Shown here piece by piece: positions 1 to 11,729 of a stretch of 64,000 nt of DNA. Each line of letters starts with the position of its first letter. Position 1 is the first letter of the stretch. Where the stretch lies: contig FN649733.1 in the NCBI GenBank assembly GCA_000310025.1, forward strand, positions 4,108,248-4,172,247, in the 5' to 3' direction. A program made the translations under genes and the position numbers. Below the pieces are notes generated by a model. It was not told where the DNA came from. It saw only the letters and a list, made by a program, of their open reading frames with translations, and did no database searches. This DNA comes from Ectocarpus siliculosus (taxonomy: Eukaryota; Sar; Phaeophyceae; Ectocarpales; Ectocarpaceae).

Positions 1-237
1 CACGAAAAAACACCAGGACCGCAGCAGCTTGGTTCACGAACATTGCGTTAAAAAAAGCCGTCGGTTACACGCGCGTGACATTGTTATCTCGGATAGATCT
101 GTACTCCAGCTTTCTTGCGTCAACCTTCGCTGCCTGCTCCCCATGGTATTCTATGTCGTCGCTCGAAATTTATCGAGACAGAATTGTGCCGTGACCGGTC
201 GCTTCTCGAACTTTTCTTGTTTCCCCTCTTCTCCCAG

Positions 238-405
238 GGACGGTGCACGATCTGCGGCGGGCCCGGCATCTCGGACGCCTACTACTGCCGCGAGTGCACC
301 CAGCAGGAGAAGGATCGAGACGGGTGCCCCAAGATCGTTAACCTGGGCAGCTCCAAGACCGACCTATTCTACGAGAGAAAGAAGTACGGCTTCAAGAAGA
401 GATGA
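238..405 (+). CDS. PHF5A: PHF5A/Rds3 splicing factor, last exon (partial)
   Basis: This is the C-terminal exon of the small zinc-knuckle protein PHF5A (yeast Rds3), a core subunit of the SF3b complex of U2 snRNP, which helps bind the branch-point adenosine in the nucleus. The exon follows a pyrimidine-rich tract ending in CAG at 235-237 and opens with [10 protein letters not shown], continues through [10 protein letters not shown] and [10 protein letters not shown], and ends KKYGFKKR before TGA. This is nearly identical to the end of the human protein (110 aa), including two of its CxxC knuckles. The upstream half, about 55 residues with the other knuckles, must lie before the window. The conservation is so high that the call is safe although only about 55 codons are present. 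Other frames in this stretch are shadows. Confidence 0.95.
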   Translation, partial: GRCTICGGPGISDAYYCRECTQQEKDRDGCPKIVNLGSSKTDLFYERKKYGFKKR

Positions 406-2794
406 TGCTGGTGGCCTGCGCCGCGACGACTTGGTTGACCAGATGGGTCAATCAGATCAGTCGTTGGGGGCGCCGGCCGGGGAGGATGAGGAAGGAAGGG
501 AAATAAACTACATTTTGGCAACGGGGCGCTTGTGTGTTGCCCCGGTACTGCCGAGTGTTACGGAATGGAAGGAGGAAATCAAGTGCTTCACGGAAAGATG
601 CATGTTTTTGTATTGCACGGCATAGTTGCAAGCAGCGGTGGTAGAGGGAGAGGGTGATACGCTGCTCTTTTGTTATAACGTTGGTGTTTCTTTGTTCATG
701 CGGGACTTGCTAAATGACAGACGGAAAAACAGGGAAGGAAAAAGGGGGAAAAACAACTGAGCATCAGGTTTTTTCCTCGTTATACCTGGGTAGGAGGAGG
801 GTGGGTAGGTCAGACTTGAGGGGAAAGGGAAGATGGAAGTGCATGCGTGGGCGTTGCTCTCAGGCAACAAGCGGATAGGAAGCCCGCAGCTACTTTCAGA
901 TTTGCCAGCGGCGAGAGCAACTCTGTGGTGGGGTGCATTTCCCGAAAACAATGCGATTGTCTAAAGGCTGCAACAGACTGTGTTCGCTTGCTGACGGGAC
1001 CGCCTCGTGCGCACCACTGCACCTAGTTGTCGGTCATATAGGACAGTTTTTTGCTCGGTGTGAGAGCCTGTGACTTGCCAACACACCACACGAGAAGAGA
1101 TGGCACGATGACAAGCATGGATTTCGCCAATCGAGAGAGCTGCGTTTTTCGGTTGAAGGGTTGACCGTGATTCAAATACGAGCCTTGACAAGTGGTCGAG
1201 TTCGACTTGGACGTGGGTCGTATTGTGCACACGACCCGGTAGTGAGTATTGGCTACTACTCCCCAGGCGCTACTCCACACGCGGTGTGTTCCGTTGGCAA
1301 CCTCTCTCTGCATGCCTTGTGTCTTTGGTCGGTTTTCGACGAGGAACAATTTCCGTGTCTATCTTTCCCACGACGCAACCCAGCAGATTTTCTGCGAGTG
1401 ATTTGCTGATAACCCGCATCCTTTGTTCACTGTTGCGAAGGTGGCAACCACTGCGCTGCCGTTGTCGTGTTGACTACTGTATGCAGTGTGGCGGTCTGGT
1501 CCTCACCGACTGGTTCCTGTTCGGTGTGTCATGTCCTGTCATGTCATGCCTGTCACACGACTCTCGCTCAATATTTCCACAACACCATTGCACATTGCCA
1601 TTACACAACGCCATGTGTGCCTTACATCAATGCGCCTGCACACTATGTGCCAAGTTGAACGTAGATACAGGATGGAAGTTCGAAGGCTCGGTTGTTTCAC
1701 TACTGTTGGTAACCTCAAAATGAATCTTCCAGACACGGATTTCCAACCTCGGCGGAGTCACACGGCCTTGGAGTTTTTCTCGCATTGTGCCCAACCAGCT
1801 GGTGGCAGCGATTAAATTCGTGCGGACACACAGCAGTCGACCCTGCACGGTCGACGAGGGAACGGAACCGCGAAGTCCTTCTCTTGTCTCGATGACCACT
1901 GTTGTAAGCCAAGCACCGCAGAAGGACGTTGGTAGAAAATAACATGGAATGTCCTCCTGTCTGTGTGGTTTTCCTCCTGTCACCCTGCCTATAGTAGTAC
2001 GCCCACCACGCATAGGCATTCCGAAAGGCGTACTGTAGAATGGACGTCCGACCCACAGAAACGGGATGGCACATACAAGATTGTAATCAAACGCCATGTG
2101 TATGAAGACGCCCGAACCCGCGTACACTTGAACGTTCGTTCATAGTCGCAAAAAATAATAATGTGCGAACCCCAACATCATGATCGAGAAGGGAAAACAC
2201 AGTAAGAACAATAACAGTGTACGGTTCGGAGCGGCAAAGGCTCCGCCAAAACCTATGCGCGGGAACCAATTCTCTGAACACACACGGGGCGGCAGGCTAT
2301 CCCCGTGGGATTGCGATACATATCTAAGCGTATTCTACACTTTCAAGTCGTCATCTCGGCCCGCTACTGGCGTACGGTCGTCTCGAAAACAGCCCAGCTG
2401 CTTCCAGACTCTTTCTCACATTTGTGGATGATGCCCGGGTGACGTTTACGTCGATTGGTTTCGAGAAGGAGGAAGGGAGGGGAGTGAGGGCCACGGGGAG
2501 GGGAGGGGCATGCGTTGAACGTCAGAGACAAGAACAAGGGCAAAAGTAGACGCCGAAAAACGACCGTTTAATTAGCTTTATCTCCGTGGCAAGGACCGGC
2601 GGACTGTTGCGTCGTTGGTGCTGTTGGTGCTGATCGAAACCGGATCAGACCAGACCAGACCAGACCAAAATGCAATTATTGTATCAGTTGTGTCTTTTCG
2701 TGCATTAGAGGCCGGTGCGGATGGTTGGGCTCCAAACGAAGCTCTTCCAACGACCACACCGCGCACTACCCTTCGTGTTGTGGCCGGATGCGCA
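406..2794. other. Intergenic region between convergent genes
   Basis: About 2.4 kb between the stop of PHF5A (+) and the stop of the RING gene (-). It must hold both 3' untranslated regions. I see only short unconvincing ORFs, a short AGACC reiteration near 2648-2667 and G-rich runs near 2470-2510. No RNA gene or transposon end was recognised. Confidence 0.6.
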
Positions 2795-4488
2795 TCAATA
2801 CATAGGTACGTACGACGATATAGCCTTTGCTTTTCTCTCGCTGTAGAAACGCCCGGTGCCACCAAGCTTTGACACCTCAAAAACTTTCGTTCGTGTCGGT
2901 GGGGCTGTATTCTCCCTTACCGAGGGGATGCTTGTCGCTTGCCGTCCGAGGGTTGGCGTGGACGGTGTTCTCGGGGTGCTGCTGCCGCCGCTACCGTTGT
3001 TTTGGGGTCGCGAGCTAGAGCCGGGTCTCGGAGAGGATCGCTGCGTGAAGGGTAGGTGTGTCGAGCCTGAGGTGAGCGGGAGGTTCAAGGTTTCGACGAG
3101 TGAATTCACGGAGAAAAACAGCGCTTCCGGCTGTTAGCCCCGGACAAGCGCCTGTGTTGTGAAAATATCAAAAAAGAAACTTCATTGGCTCAATGGAATC
3201 ACGTAAAAACAGGTAGACCGAGGTGCCAGGTGTGGTTCTTGGATGTTGAACAACGTCGGCTCCTTCCGTTCCCAGCAGATTCCAAATTGGGGCCGGAACG
3301 GGACCTACAAATCCAGCTATCCCAACATGTTGAAATCTTGATGCAAGAGGAAAGAAAGAGTAGGCAGCACGTGCCACCGCCAAGCAACGTACGAACGGGC
3401 CTCACGGAATGATAATGTAGCTGTCCACACAAAGCTTATGCTTATCAAGAGGTCAAAACTCCGATTTAAGAGCGCGACTCACGTAGCTTAGGCGACGGAG
3501 AGCTTGCGCGCAGAGAAGGCGTCGGGGTCCCTGCTCGTACACTACGATCCGTGGGCGATAATGGTAATAGCCCTTGCCTTTTCGCCACCTGTGGGCAACA
3601 ACAAGGAGGTGTAGGAGGTTAATCACCAGGAACTACGGCTTTATGGGGCGGTTCGACCGGTCAATGCATGGCAGACGTGGGGGATTTTGTCGAGCTACTT
3701 GGCGCTGTTGTTTTTGGCGCTGATTTCCTCGTCAGCCCAATCAAAGCGGGGGACACGTCCGGTAGCTAGCTGTGTCCGCTTGATTGATGTTGTTCTGCCC
3801 CGCTGTGTCCGGTCGGCGTGCGTGCGAGGGAATCTGCTTTCCCATGATCACCGACGCCCTGACCTATCGAGTCGTGAGTGCGGTGAACGCAGGTAAATAG
3901 GCGCCGTCGTGACGGGGGCACCAAAGTACAACACGACCAACAACCTCGGCGAGGACGACAGCAACAACACACGTCGTTTCTAGAACAAATAATGGCTACG
4001 ATTCATCCACGCGCACATCCTAATTGTTTCAGAAACTATACGTGACAGCTATCCGCGCAACGCCCCGCGCACACACGGAAGTGCATATCCGGATCCCTAA
4101 CCCTAGCCCTGACCCTAACCCTAACCCTATCCCGAACCCTAACCCTAACCCTAACCCTAACCAACCCCTCAACAAAAACCGATTTTATCTACTGTATAAA
4201 GAAAAATATTATTCTTCCCTACCGGCGTAGCACTCCCCGACGGTGGCCGCTTCAACGATCCCGGCCGTGCAGCCAACAACGGTGACCGGGGCGCCGGGCT
4301 AGACACCTGCCGCCTCGACACTGACCCTGCCGACGAGAGACGCGACGAGCCCGGCCTGCCCGTGTCTTGTCGCGCGCCACGAGGAGGCGTGCTGGAGAAG
4401 AGGCCCTTGTCTGTGCCACCGCCGCCGCCAGTAGAAACCCCCGTGGCGGGCCGCTTCTCGAGAAGGGAGTCGGAAGCATGGAAGCACG

Positions 4489-4534
<46 letters not shown>

Positions 4535-5149
4535 CGGGGGGTGAGAAAAGAAAGATAGGTGCCCATCACGTGCGATTGGACGAACCGTGTTCGTTCATGG
4601 TGTCGGAGTGCTGGGAGTCCGCCGGCCGAAACTCTGGGAAGGAATAATGGTCGCATGCCTGCAAACTGTATTTAGTTAGAGACAACAGCTTCGCTTGATT
4701 ACATGGGCTGCGGCCACTGCCAGAGCCATGCTGTCGAGATTTTTTTTGAAGTGTCAATACGAAAACACTGACTCGTCGACGCTAACATACGCACAAAACT
4801 AAGCACCTTCTTCCAACCAAAAACGCACTCTCGAAGGATTTCGCAACAAAAATCTCGACTGGGCCAGCAGTGACCTCCGCCTTCACCACTCGTTCCTCCT
4901 TTGTCGCAACACACCTGTGGCCTCATCTGCTGCTGCTGCTGCTGTTGCTGCTGTGCTAGCGGTGAGGAAGCTTGTCGCCCGCCTCGAGGAGCCAGGACTC
5001 CCCGCCCCCCTCCGGACGAGTCCTCCGCCATTGCCGAAACCGTGCCACCGCCGCTGCCGCTGCCGTTCTGCCAGGCCGGTCGAAGCGGGCGGCCTAGCGT
5101 TCCCGGCCGATGTGCCGCCGCCTCAGCCGGTACCTCTCTTCGTTGCTGC

Positions 5150-5196
<47 letters not shown>

Positions 5197-5286
5197 TCGT
5201 TGTCGTCGTTGTCGTTGCTCTTTCTGGTGTTGTTGTTGTTGTTGCTGGTGGTGGTGGTGTTGCTGGTGGTGTTGCTGCTGCTGTTG

Positions 5287-5324
<38 letters not shown>

Positions 5325-8253
5325 CAGAAACACCCTGCACCCGCCCAGGCGACGCGTTCGGCGCGGCCATCGGCACTGGTCTCGGCGTGTCCGGTTTTCT
5401 ACCACTCGCTTGGCCGCCTAGCCGAAGAGGCCGCCCTGGCACCGAAAACGGCAATGGCATCAAACACGCTCCGGCGCCGGCCACCGCTGGCGACGCGGAT
5501 CGATGAGGCTCACGTTGCTGCTGCTGCTGCTGCTGAGACTGACTGCTTTGGTCCAGCGGGGCACGGCCTCGAGCCGCCGCGGCGTCGGCGTTGTCTGCTG
5601 AGCCGGACGATCGCGGAGGTCCCTGGCCGGTTGGTGCCATCTCCCTCGCAGGGACTGTATGTTCCTGGCGGGAGTTTTCTCTTCGCCGACCGCTGCCACC
5701 GCCCCCACCGGTACCGCTACCTGCGGATCTATCCTCGAAGCGGCTGTTGGGTGCAGGCCCCCTTTTCGCCAGCGTCCCCGCTGCTGGTCTCTTCTCTTCC
5801 CTGGCCCAGCCGAACCTTTGCCCGAGCTTCCCGATGGGCGAGCTGCCCTCATCGCTGACTCTTCTCCCCTGCGCACCCTGGTGACCGCTGGCTAACACCT
5901 CGGCGGCCTCCGCTCTCTGGCGCCACCTGCGAGTCTCTGCTTCAGCCGCTTCACGTCGCCCGACCTCTTCCGAGTGGACGAGCCGTAGTTCGTGCAGGGC
6001 CTTGTTCGCCTGGTGAAGTTCGCGATACACACGCTTCTTGCTATCGTTGCCTAACAACCACAGCAGCAGTCGCATGTATCTTGTCGTCGGCTACAATACA
6101 GCTAGTGCCTTGATGGAGTGGAATGCACGCTCTGTTTCGTAAATGGGACAGCAGTAGGTTAAAAAAGGAGAATCGTTTGAAACGTTGAAGTGCGTAGAGT
6201 CTGCAGATACGAACCATCGGTGCACCCATCCTCTCTTCCGCTAGACACGAACGGGGTTGAGAGGCAACGCCGGTGCAAATCACCGTTCCCTTCCTAGCGT
6301 TCATGCGTGTGCGTGCTCTTCTCAAGTAACACAGAGTAAAATACATAGGAAGCCTGTTCTGGTGGTACGTAAACGCATGGAGCGTACTTAGATTCCCAGC
6401 ACCTGGTTCGCGGCAGAGCGGAAATGGTCAAGCTGAAACATGACCACATCGTTTGCCGCCTTCAACTGTGTCGACGGGTTCTGGACGCGGGAGGGGGGTA
6501 CAGGAGGGGGACGAAAGGGGGTAAGGGGGGAGGAGAACATGTCATGCGGCCTGTGTCAAGCTTTGTATGGCAGAAGGGAGAGAGAGTTACGGCGTGCGTG
6601 TAAGGCACCGAATCGGTGCTACGGGAGTGATCTAGCTCATATTCCACTACATTAACTGTAGTAGTGAAGGATAGTTATGTACCCATGAGCGGGAACAGAT
6701 AGATAGATGCTGTTGGTGGTTTGGGGATGACATGTTCATGTCCCCAACACGAGATAGAGAAATATATACTTTGTTTAGTTTGCCTCATCGGGTGGCGATT
6801 CGTACTGCAAAGACTACAGCAAGGCTTCTTGGGTAGATACATGTCTAGCCTAACCAACGATAAGTACGACTTGTTCTCGAATTTTATTGCGTCCCTCCAA
6901 AAAAGTAAAAACACGCACACACGCACGTCACCCAAACGAAACACTCCCGACCATATATTTGTTTTATGGCGTCCCCAAAACTGAAAATTAAAAAAATAAC
7001 CATTAACTACATTAAACAACACTGCAGCAGAGAGAAATTAAATGTGGAGCCGGTGGCACTGCAATAGAGAGCAACAGACAGCAAAGCAGTAGGTCATCAA
7101 TGAAAATTGGAGGGTGGTACCGAAAGTATGTACCCGGTAAATATAAAGGAAAAGCAACAACGGAAACGTCTCGGGGTCGGGGTACAGTTCCGGTTGGGAG
7201 CCCCTACAGTACAGCAGTACCTCAACCCGCGATTTGTAGAAAAACTCTCACGAACTGAACGTGCTACCCATCAACTTGTCTTCATGAACCCACTATATAG
7301 TAGTAGACGCATCATGCACACAACGACCAATTGTAAAAGTCAATAGTAAACTGACCATTCTAATGTGAAGACAACAACCGGTCACCGACAGACCTACGGC
7401 AGCAAGCCGTAATATGCCACCATATCGATGCTCCTTTGAAAAAGATGTCCCTATATGCTGTCTGGGAAATCGTAGACATACAGGTAGTTTCTGACGCTAT
7501 GAATTCATTGCTTATCTGTCTCAGACTCGTTTCTATGATAGAGATGGATTCGTTGTGTAATATTAAGAAAAAAAAAAATAATAATAATAAGAACTCCGTT
7601 CGTTTGTGTTGTACCTGCAGGTAGTCCCGCACCTCCGCGGGGGGGTTATCCAACACCGCAGCGCGTGCATTGAGGCCACAGTGCGGGCAGGTGGATGGTT
7701 GGTTCCCTCGACAGCACCCTGTGGCATGTTCCATGTTGCATGGAGGATATATATAGAGAGAGAGACAGAGAGGAGGAAATCACCAGGAACGAAGGCAGGC
7801 CACGATACCTACAGGAGGGTACCGTAGTGCCTGTAGAGCACTGTTCCGAGGATGGTCATCAATCACGGCTACAAACCATTGCGGTGCTGCTACGGCGGTA
7901 CCGTAGTTATCGCCGTCGTCATAGACTGGAGTCTCGACAATTTTTGGAAACGTTTGCCGGCTGAGGGGAGAGAGTGCTTCACCATCAGGGAGGGCAGGGA
8001 GAGGGGGAGAGAGAGAGAGAGACAGCCGGCGACGATCCTTTTCAAAATTTGAAATGTTGTGTGTGCGGTCCTGTACGTATAGGCGTGAACGCGGGCAAGA
8101 GAAACGCGCACACACGTCACACATACCTATCTATACACAACCGAAGAGAAGGCAGAACTCACCGTGGCAGATAAAGTGCCCACAGGACAACAAGAAGCCA
8201 TTGGTACCGCTGGCGATCTGCGTAAGACAGCCATTGCAGATCGGGTTGAACAT
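2795..8253 (-). CDS. RING-finger protein with coiled coil, polyQ and Ser-rich tail; ZIP3/RNF212/HEI10-like
   Basis: Five exons, all phase-consistent: 8253-8163, 7718-7615, 6036-4915, 4453-4307 and 3130-2795, giving about 599 aa. Exon 1 starts at ATG and supplies CNGC and SCGHFIC. Exon 2 supplies the last pairs, HGC and CPHC, so the split exons together form a complete RING-HC finger at the very N-terminus. Then follow DNPPAEVRDYL, a coiled coil (about 66-105; starts KRVYRELHQANKALHEL), long Gln/His runs (about 300-375), a Gly/Ser segment and a Ser/Pro/Thr tail. An N-terminal RING, short coiled coil and Ser-rich tail are the architecture of the ZIP3/RNF212/HEI10 E3 ligases that mark meiotic crossover sites; that assignment is inference from architecture. 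The intron after exon 2 is 1.6 kb and the one before exon 5 holds telomere-like repeats. Acceptors of exons 3 and 4 are the weakest points; an alternative exon 3 acceptor lies near 6050. Confidence 0.6.
4094..4168. repeat. Interstitial telomere-like (CCCTAA)n tract
   Basis: About 75 bp of CCCTAA units with a few variants (CCCTAG, CCCTGA, CCCTAT, CCCGAA) on the + strand, i.e. TTAGGG on the - strand. TTAGGG is the telomere repeat in many eukaryotes. It sits inside the last intron of the RING gene (between 4307 and 3130), so it is internal and not a chromosome end. Confidence 0.9.
4488..4536. repeat. (GTT)n microsatellite
   Basis: About 16 uninterrupted GTT units on + (AAC/CAA on -). In one - strand frame it reads as a pure Gln run, but it lies just upstream of exon 4 of the RING gene and may be intronic there. 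Confidence 0.9.
5148..5322. repeat. CTG/CAG trinucleotide repeats coding for polyQ
   Basis: Two long CTG-type tracts (about 5150-5193 and 5271-5322) joined by CTG/GTT/GGT-rich sequence. On the - strand they are CAG/CAA codons inside exon 3 of the RING gene and give Gln/His runs of the protein. Shorter CAG runs occur at about 4928-4952 and 5516-5534. All six frames are open here, so the Cys-, Leu-, Ala- and Ser-rich ORFs in other frames are artefacts of the repeat. Confidence 0.9.
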
Positions 8254-11200
8254 GCCGCAGGTCAGCTCCTTCTTTACATTCAGGATATCTAATGTAGCGA
8301 TCGATGATGTGATGAAGCCTCTGCGGTGTCGATGTGCAATGGACTAACACCAGCCTTAACGATCAACCCGAAGGATTGCCTCTCCAGGCATGTATATATG
8401 AGCTTACTACTGTAGGTCAGTTCCCCGTGCCGTGGTGCTGCTCGGTGGAGTGTTAGAGCGGCCCCGCGGATCAGATGCATTCGTTTCTTCGCACCCTCAC
8501 CCCCCCATCGTGTTGCTCGGAATTTGAACATTTGAAAATTGGGTCGTCTGTTGTTGGTTCAAATCACATTCAATTGAAATGCCGAGGAGGAGATCGCACA
8601 CACCTCGCGTGTGAACGGAGGCAAGGACACCCCGCGTGAAGCAGATTGGAGAGATCATCGCCTACCTCTTCGAGTGGTACTTCTCTACATAAAAAATATA
8701 TATATATTTTAGCGGACAAGTGTTGGTCCATCACCGACTCCTCTCTCTCTTGTACACACACGACGAGAGTAACCTACCTCCTCCGGGGTGGTTTTTCTTA
8801 CCGGACCGTCTTCGTGTTGCTGCGTGTTAACTATGTCAGTGCTTGGGTGGCAGCAGTGTAGGCTTTCCTGTTTTGTGAACACAGGGTTTTGTTTTTTCCA
8901 GAGTGCGCATGACCGCGCGTGTGCCCCTCGAATTTCTCCAGGCCTTGCCAAGCCGGTATGTTTTTTCGTGACGAAAACGACTGCCACTTTTCTACCAAAT
9001 ACTTTAGTAGTAGATGTTGTTTGCTAGAGAGGTCACTCATTTCCTGCCGCGTCTTCCCATGGTCGCATGCATATGTTCTATGCAAGAAATGATGCATCAT
9101 GCAAGGCTGAGGGAAAAGACTGCACGGCACCACCAGACAAGCTGACCGAGAACCAACCGAAGAATAGCTCCACTGAAAGTACTCGGTCGGTTGTTTTGAT
9201 GCGTGCGGCGTTTTGGGCACACCAAAACACCCGTATAGTATGTAGATAGCAGCAGCCTCAGTGTTGTCGCGAGGGAATAACACTGGTGGTGTGGCTTTTC
9301 AGCGTATTTTGCAGGAACAACGACCAACACTTCTACCCCCGCATCCCTTTTCGTCTTGCCTGCTCAACTTATCTTCTTCTCTTTCTGCCTTTTCCCACCC
9401 GTCGCCCAATTGCGTCTGTCTTACGCTTTCCCCCCCCGTCTCCGTCCGATTTCCTGTCTTATCCCCCGCTTTGCCCGTTTGATTCATTCAGATCCGAGAG
9501 CATCATCGCGATCCGCAGTCATACGACACTGCCGGAGAGCAGTCGTGAGCATTGGTCGCACATCCACCCCTGGTTCAACCGCTTCAGCAACATTATCCAT
9601 TTTTTGTGGCCGTGCCTCGTCCCGTGAGTCTCTCGCGTAAGCACAAGGAGAATCTCAAGCAAAAAAACTGCGTGTTGCTATGAAGTCACGTCGCACCACT
9701 ATTTTGTGGAATCTACTCCCACCCCAATTGCACAGGCATCGACTCGGACTGTTGCCGTAAATTGCCCTTTAGTGCGTGCCTCCGACCCTCATCCTTCCTC
9801 CCTACAACGTACGTACTACGTGTACACCGCGCCGTTCTTCCTTCTTGCATATATCGCATACACGCGATCAAGGTTTCCAGATATCTAGAGACGATTCGTT
9901 CGCCAAAGCCCCGCCCCCTCCCCCTGCTGCTAACACACGACATTATCCTCTCGTTCCTTCCTGCGCGCTCACGATCGCAAAAAAAAACCTCCAAAATTGA
10001 GCCCATGACACATCAGGCGAGTTCTAATCAGCTAATCACATGAGTGTGTGGCGTGGTCGTCCCAAGACTCGGCAACGTGTTTTTCCTTGCTAAAGGTCGG
10101 TGCGTCCAGTTCCACTACTGTATTACAGAGAAAACATCTCCAGCACAACCACTTCAAAGGTGCAAGTCATCAGAGGCAGTGAGTAGCCGCGAGCAGGCAA
10201 TTCCGAACAACAGATGGCGGCATCAATCTGAACAGAACATGCGACCAGTCAGATTGATCGACTACGCTGCCCGTGTCGAAACCACCAAATCATGCAGATT
10301 TCAACAGCTGGCCGGCCAACAGGCACGCTCGCCTCCGTCCAAGAACCAACCCCACGGAAGAAGTCCAAATAAATGTATCGGTTATTGTCACAACGCCCCC
10401 AGCACGACTCTTGAAACCCAGCAAAATGAGGCCAGAAACCCGTTCGGTGCTATCCTACTGTACCACCCTGCATCCCATCCCATGCCACCCGATCCGCTTC
10501 TTCCACCCGCGGCGATTGTCACAGCAGTCACAAGAGAGTAGCAGACGCAACCATACCCTTGCATACCATGTTGCTAAGCCCAGTTTCTTGATACCACTGC
10601 AGCACTCGTCCGTCGAACCAAAACAGCGCCTGGCGTGCCACAGGTCGTCCCGCCCAGTCAAGTCACTAGAGCCAGCATCGACACGATAGGTGCAACTGAA
10701 GCGCGCGGTGCTCGCCTTTCAACTGATTCCGCGTGAACGGATGTGATTGGGTAGTCGTCGTCCGCCGAACTAGGCGGGTCATCCAACCCACCTTACCGCC
10801 AATACATGTGATCGGCCACGTCTCATCGCTAAAACGAGTTGCTCATCGGCTCGTCACATCAACCACCGGACAGACCCGTCCGAAGGAACCAAACATCAAC
10901 CAAGACTATCTGGAGGTCCTTCGCATGGCACCAGTCACACCACCGAGCCGGCCTACCATCGATAGGACAGTCAGGTCTTGGAACGGACCATAGAATGAAT
11001 GGACCCAACAATCTGGGCCGACAATCCTACCATGACACTCCATGTCGAACTCAACTGTGATGGTACCCGGTAACCCGCCTAACCCATATTGAAAGGATCA
11101 TATGCAAAGGATTGACTGTCCCCGAAACGCTTGGCGCCGAAACGACTTTCCAGCCATATCACACCAATCGGTCCATGTGGTAGATCATTCAAACCATATC

Positions 11201-11453
11201 ATGGGCCTACCACATATCACCGATATCGAAATCTCAGCAAAAGAACCAATCCAATAGACGTACGAGCAGGAGTGCCTCTCCCGTGACTTGGGCTTGCTCT
11301 GCTGGTGCTTTCATTTCGGACGACAATCAACATCGGCTATTAGCTATCCCTCTACCTTGCATCATCAATCCGAGCCGATCGACCCACACCACGCCATCGA
11401 GCCATCCACAACCGGAGACTCAATCCAAGCAAGCACTATGCTACCACCACTGC
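8254..11453. other. Intergenic region upstream of the RING gene
   Basis: 3.2 kb between the first ATG of the RING gene and the stop of the U2AF65-like gene, both on -. It should hold the RING gene promoter and 5' UTR and the U2AF 3' UTR. A CT-rich stretch lies at about 9340-9480. I found no convincing exon, RNA gene or transposon end. Confidence 0.5.
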
Positions 11454-11678
11454 TCAGTCCACCTCCATAGTTGCCACTTGGACGGATGGCGTTTTCGTCT
11501 CGAAGGCTTCTACGGGCATGGCGTCGAAGTCCGGGGGGAGGTCATCGTCCCCAATGGAGCCGACACCGTTGGAGACGGGCATGGGTGCTGGGCCATCATC
11601 TGCTTCTCCAACAATCACGAATCCGTGTGCTCCACCCTTCACGACAGACGCGGTCACAAGACATAACACATGCACACA

Positions 11679-11729
<51 letters not shown>

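Noticed and set aside
4901..5858. Long + strand ORFs rich in Cys, Ala or Leu across the CTG repeats
   Set aside because: The CTG/CAG repeat is open in all six frames; the - strand frame is supported by splice phase and flanking coiled coil, the others are shadows.
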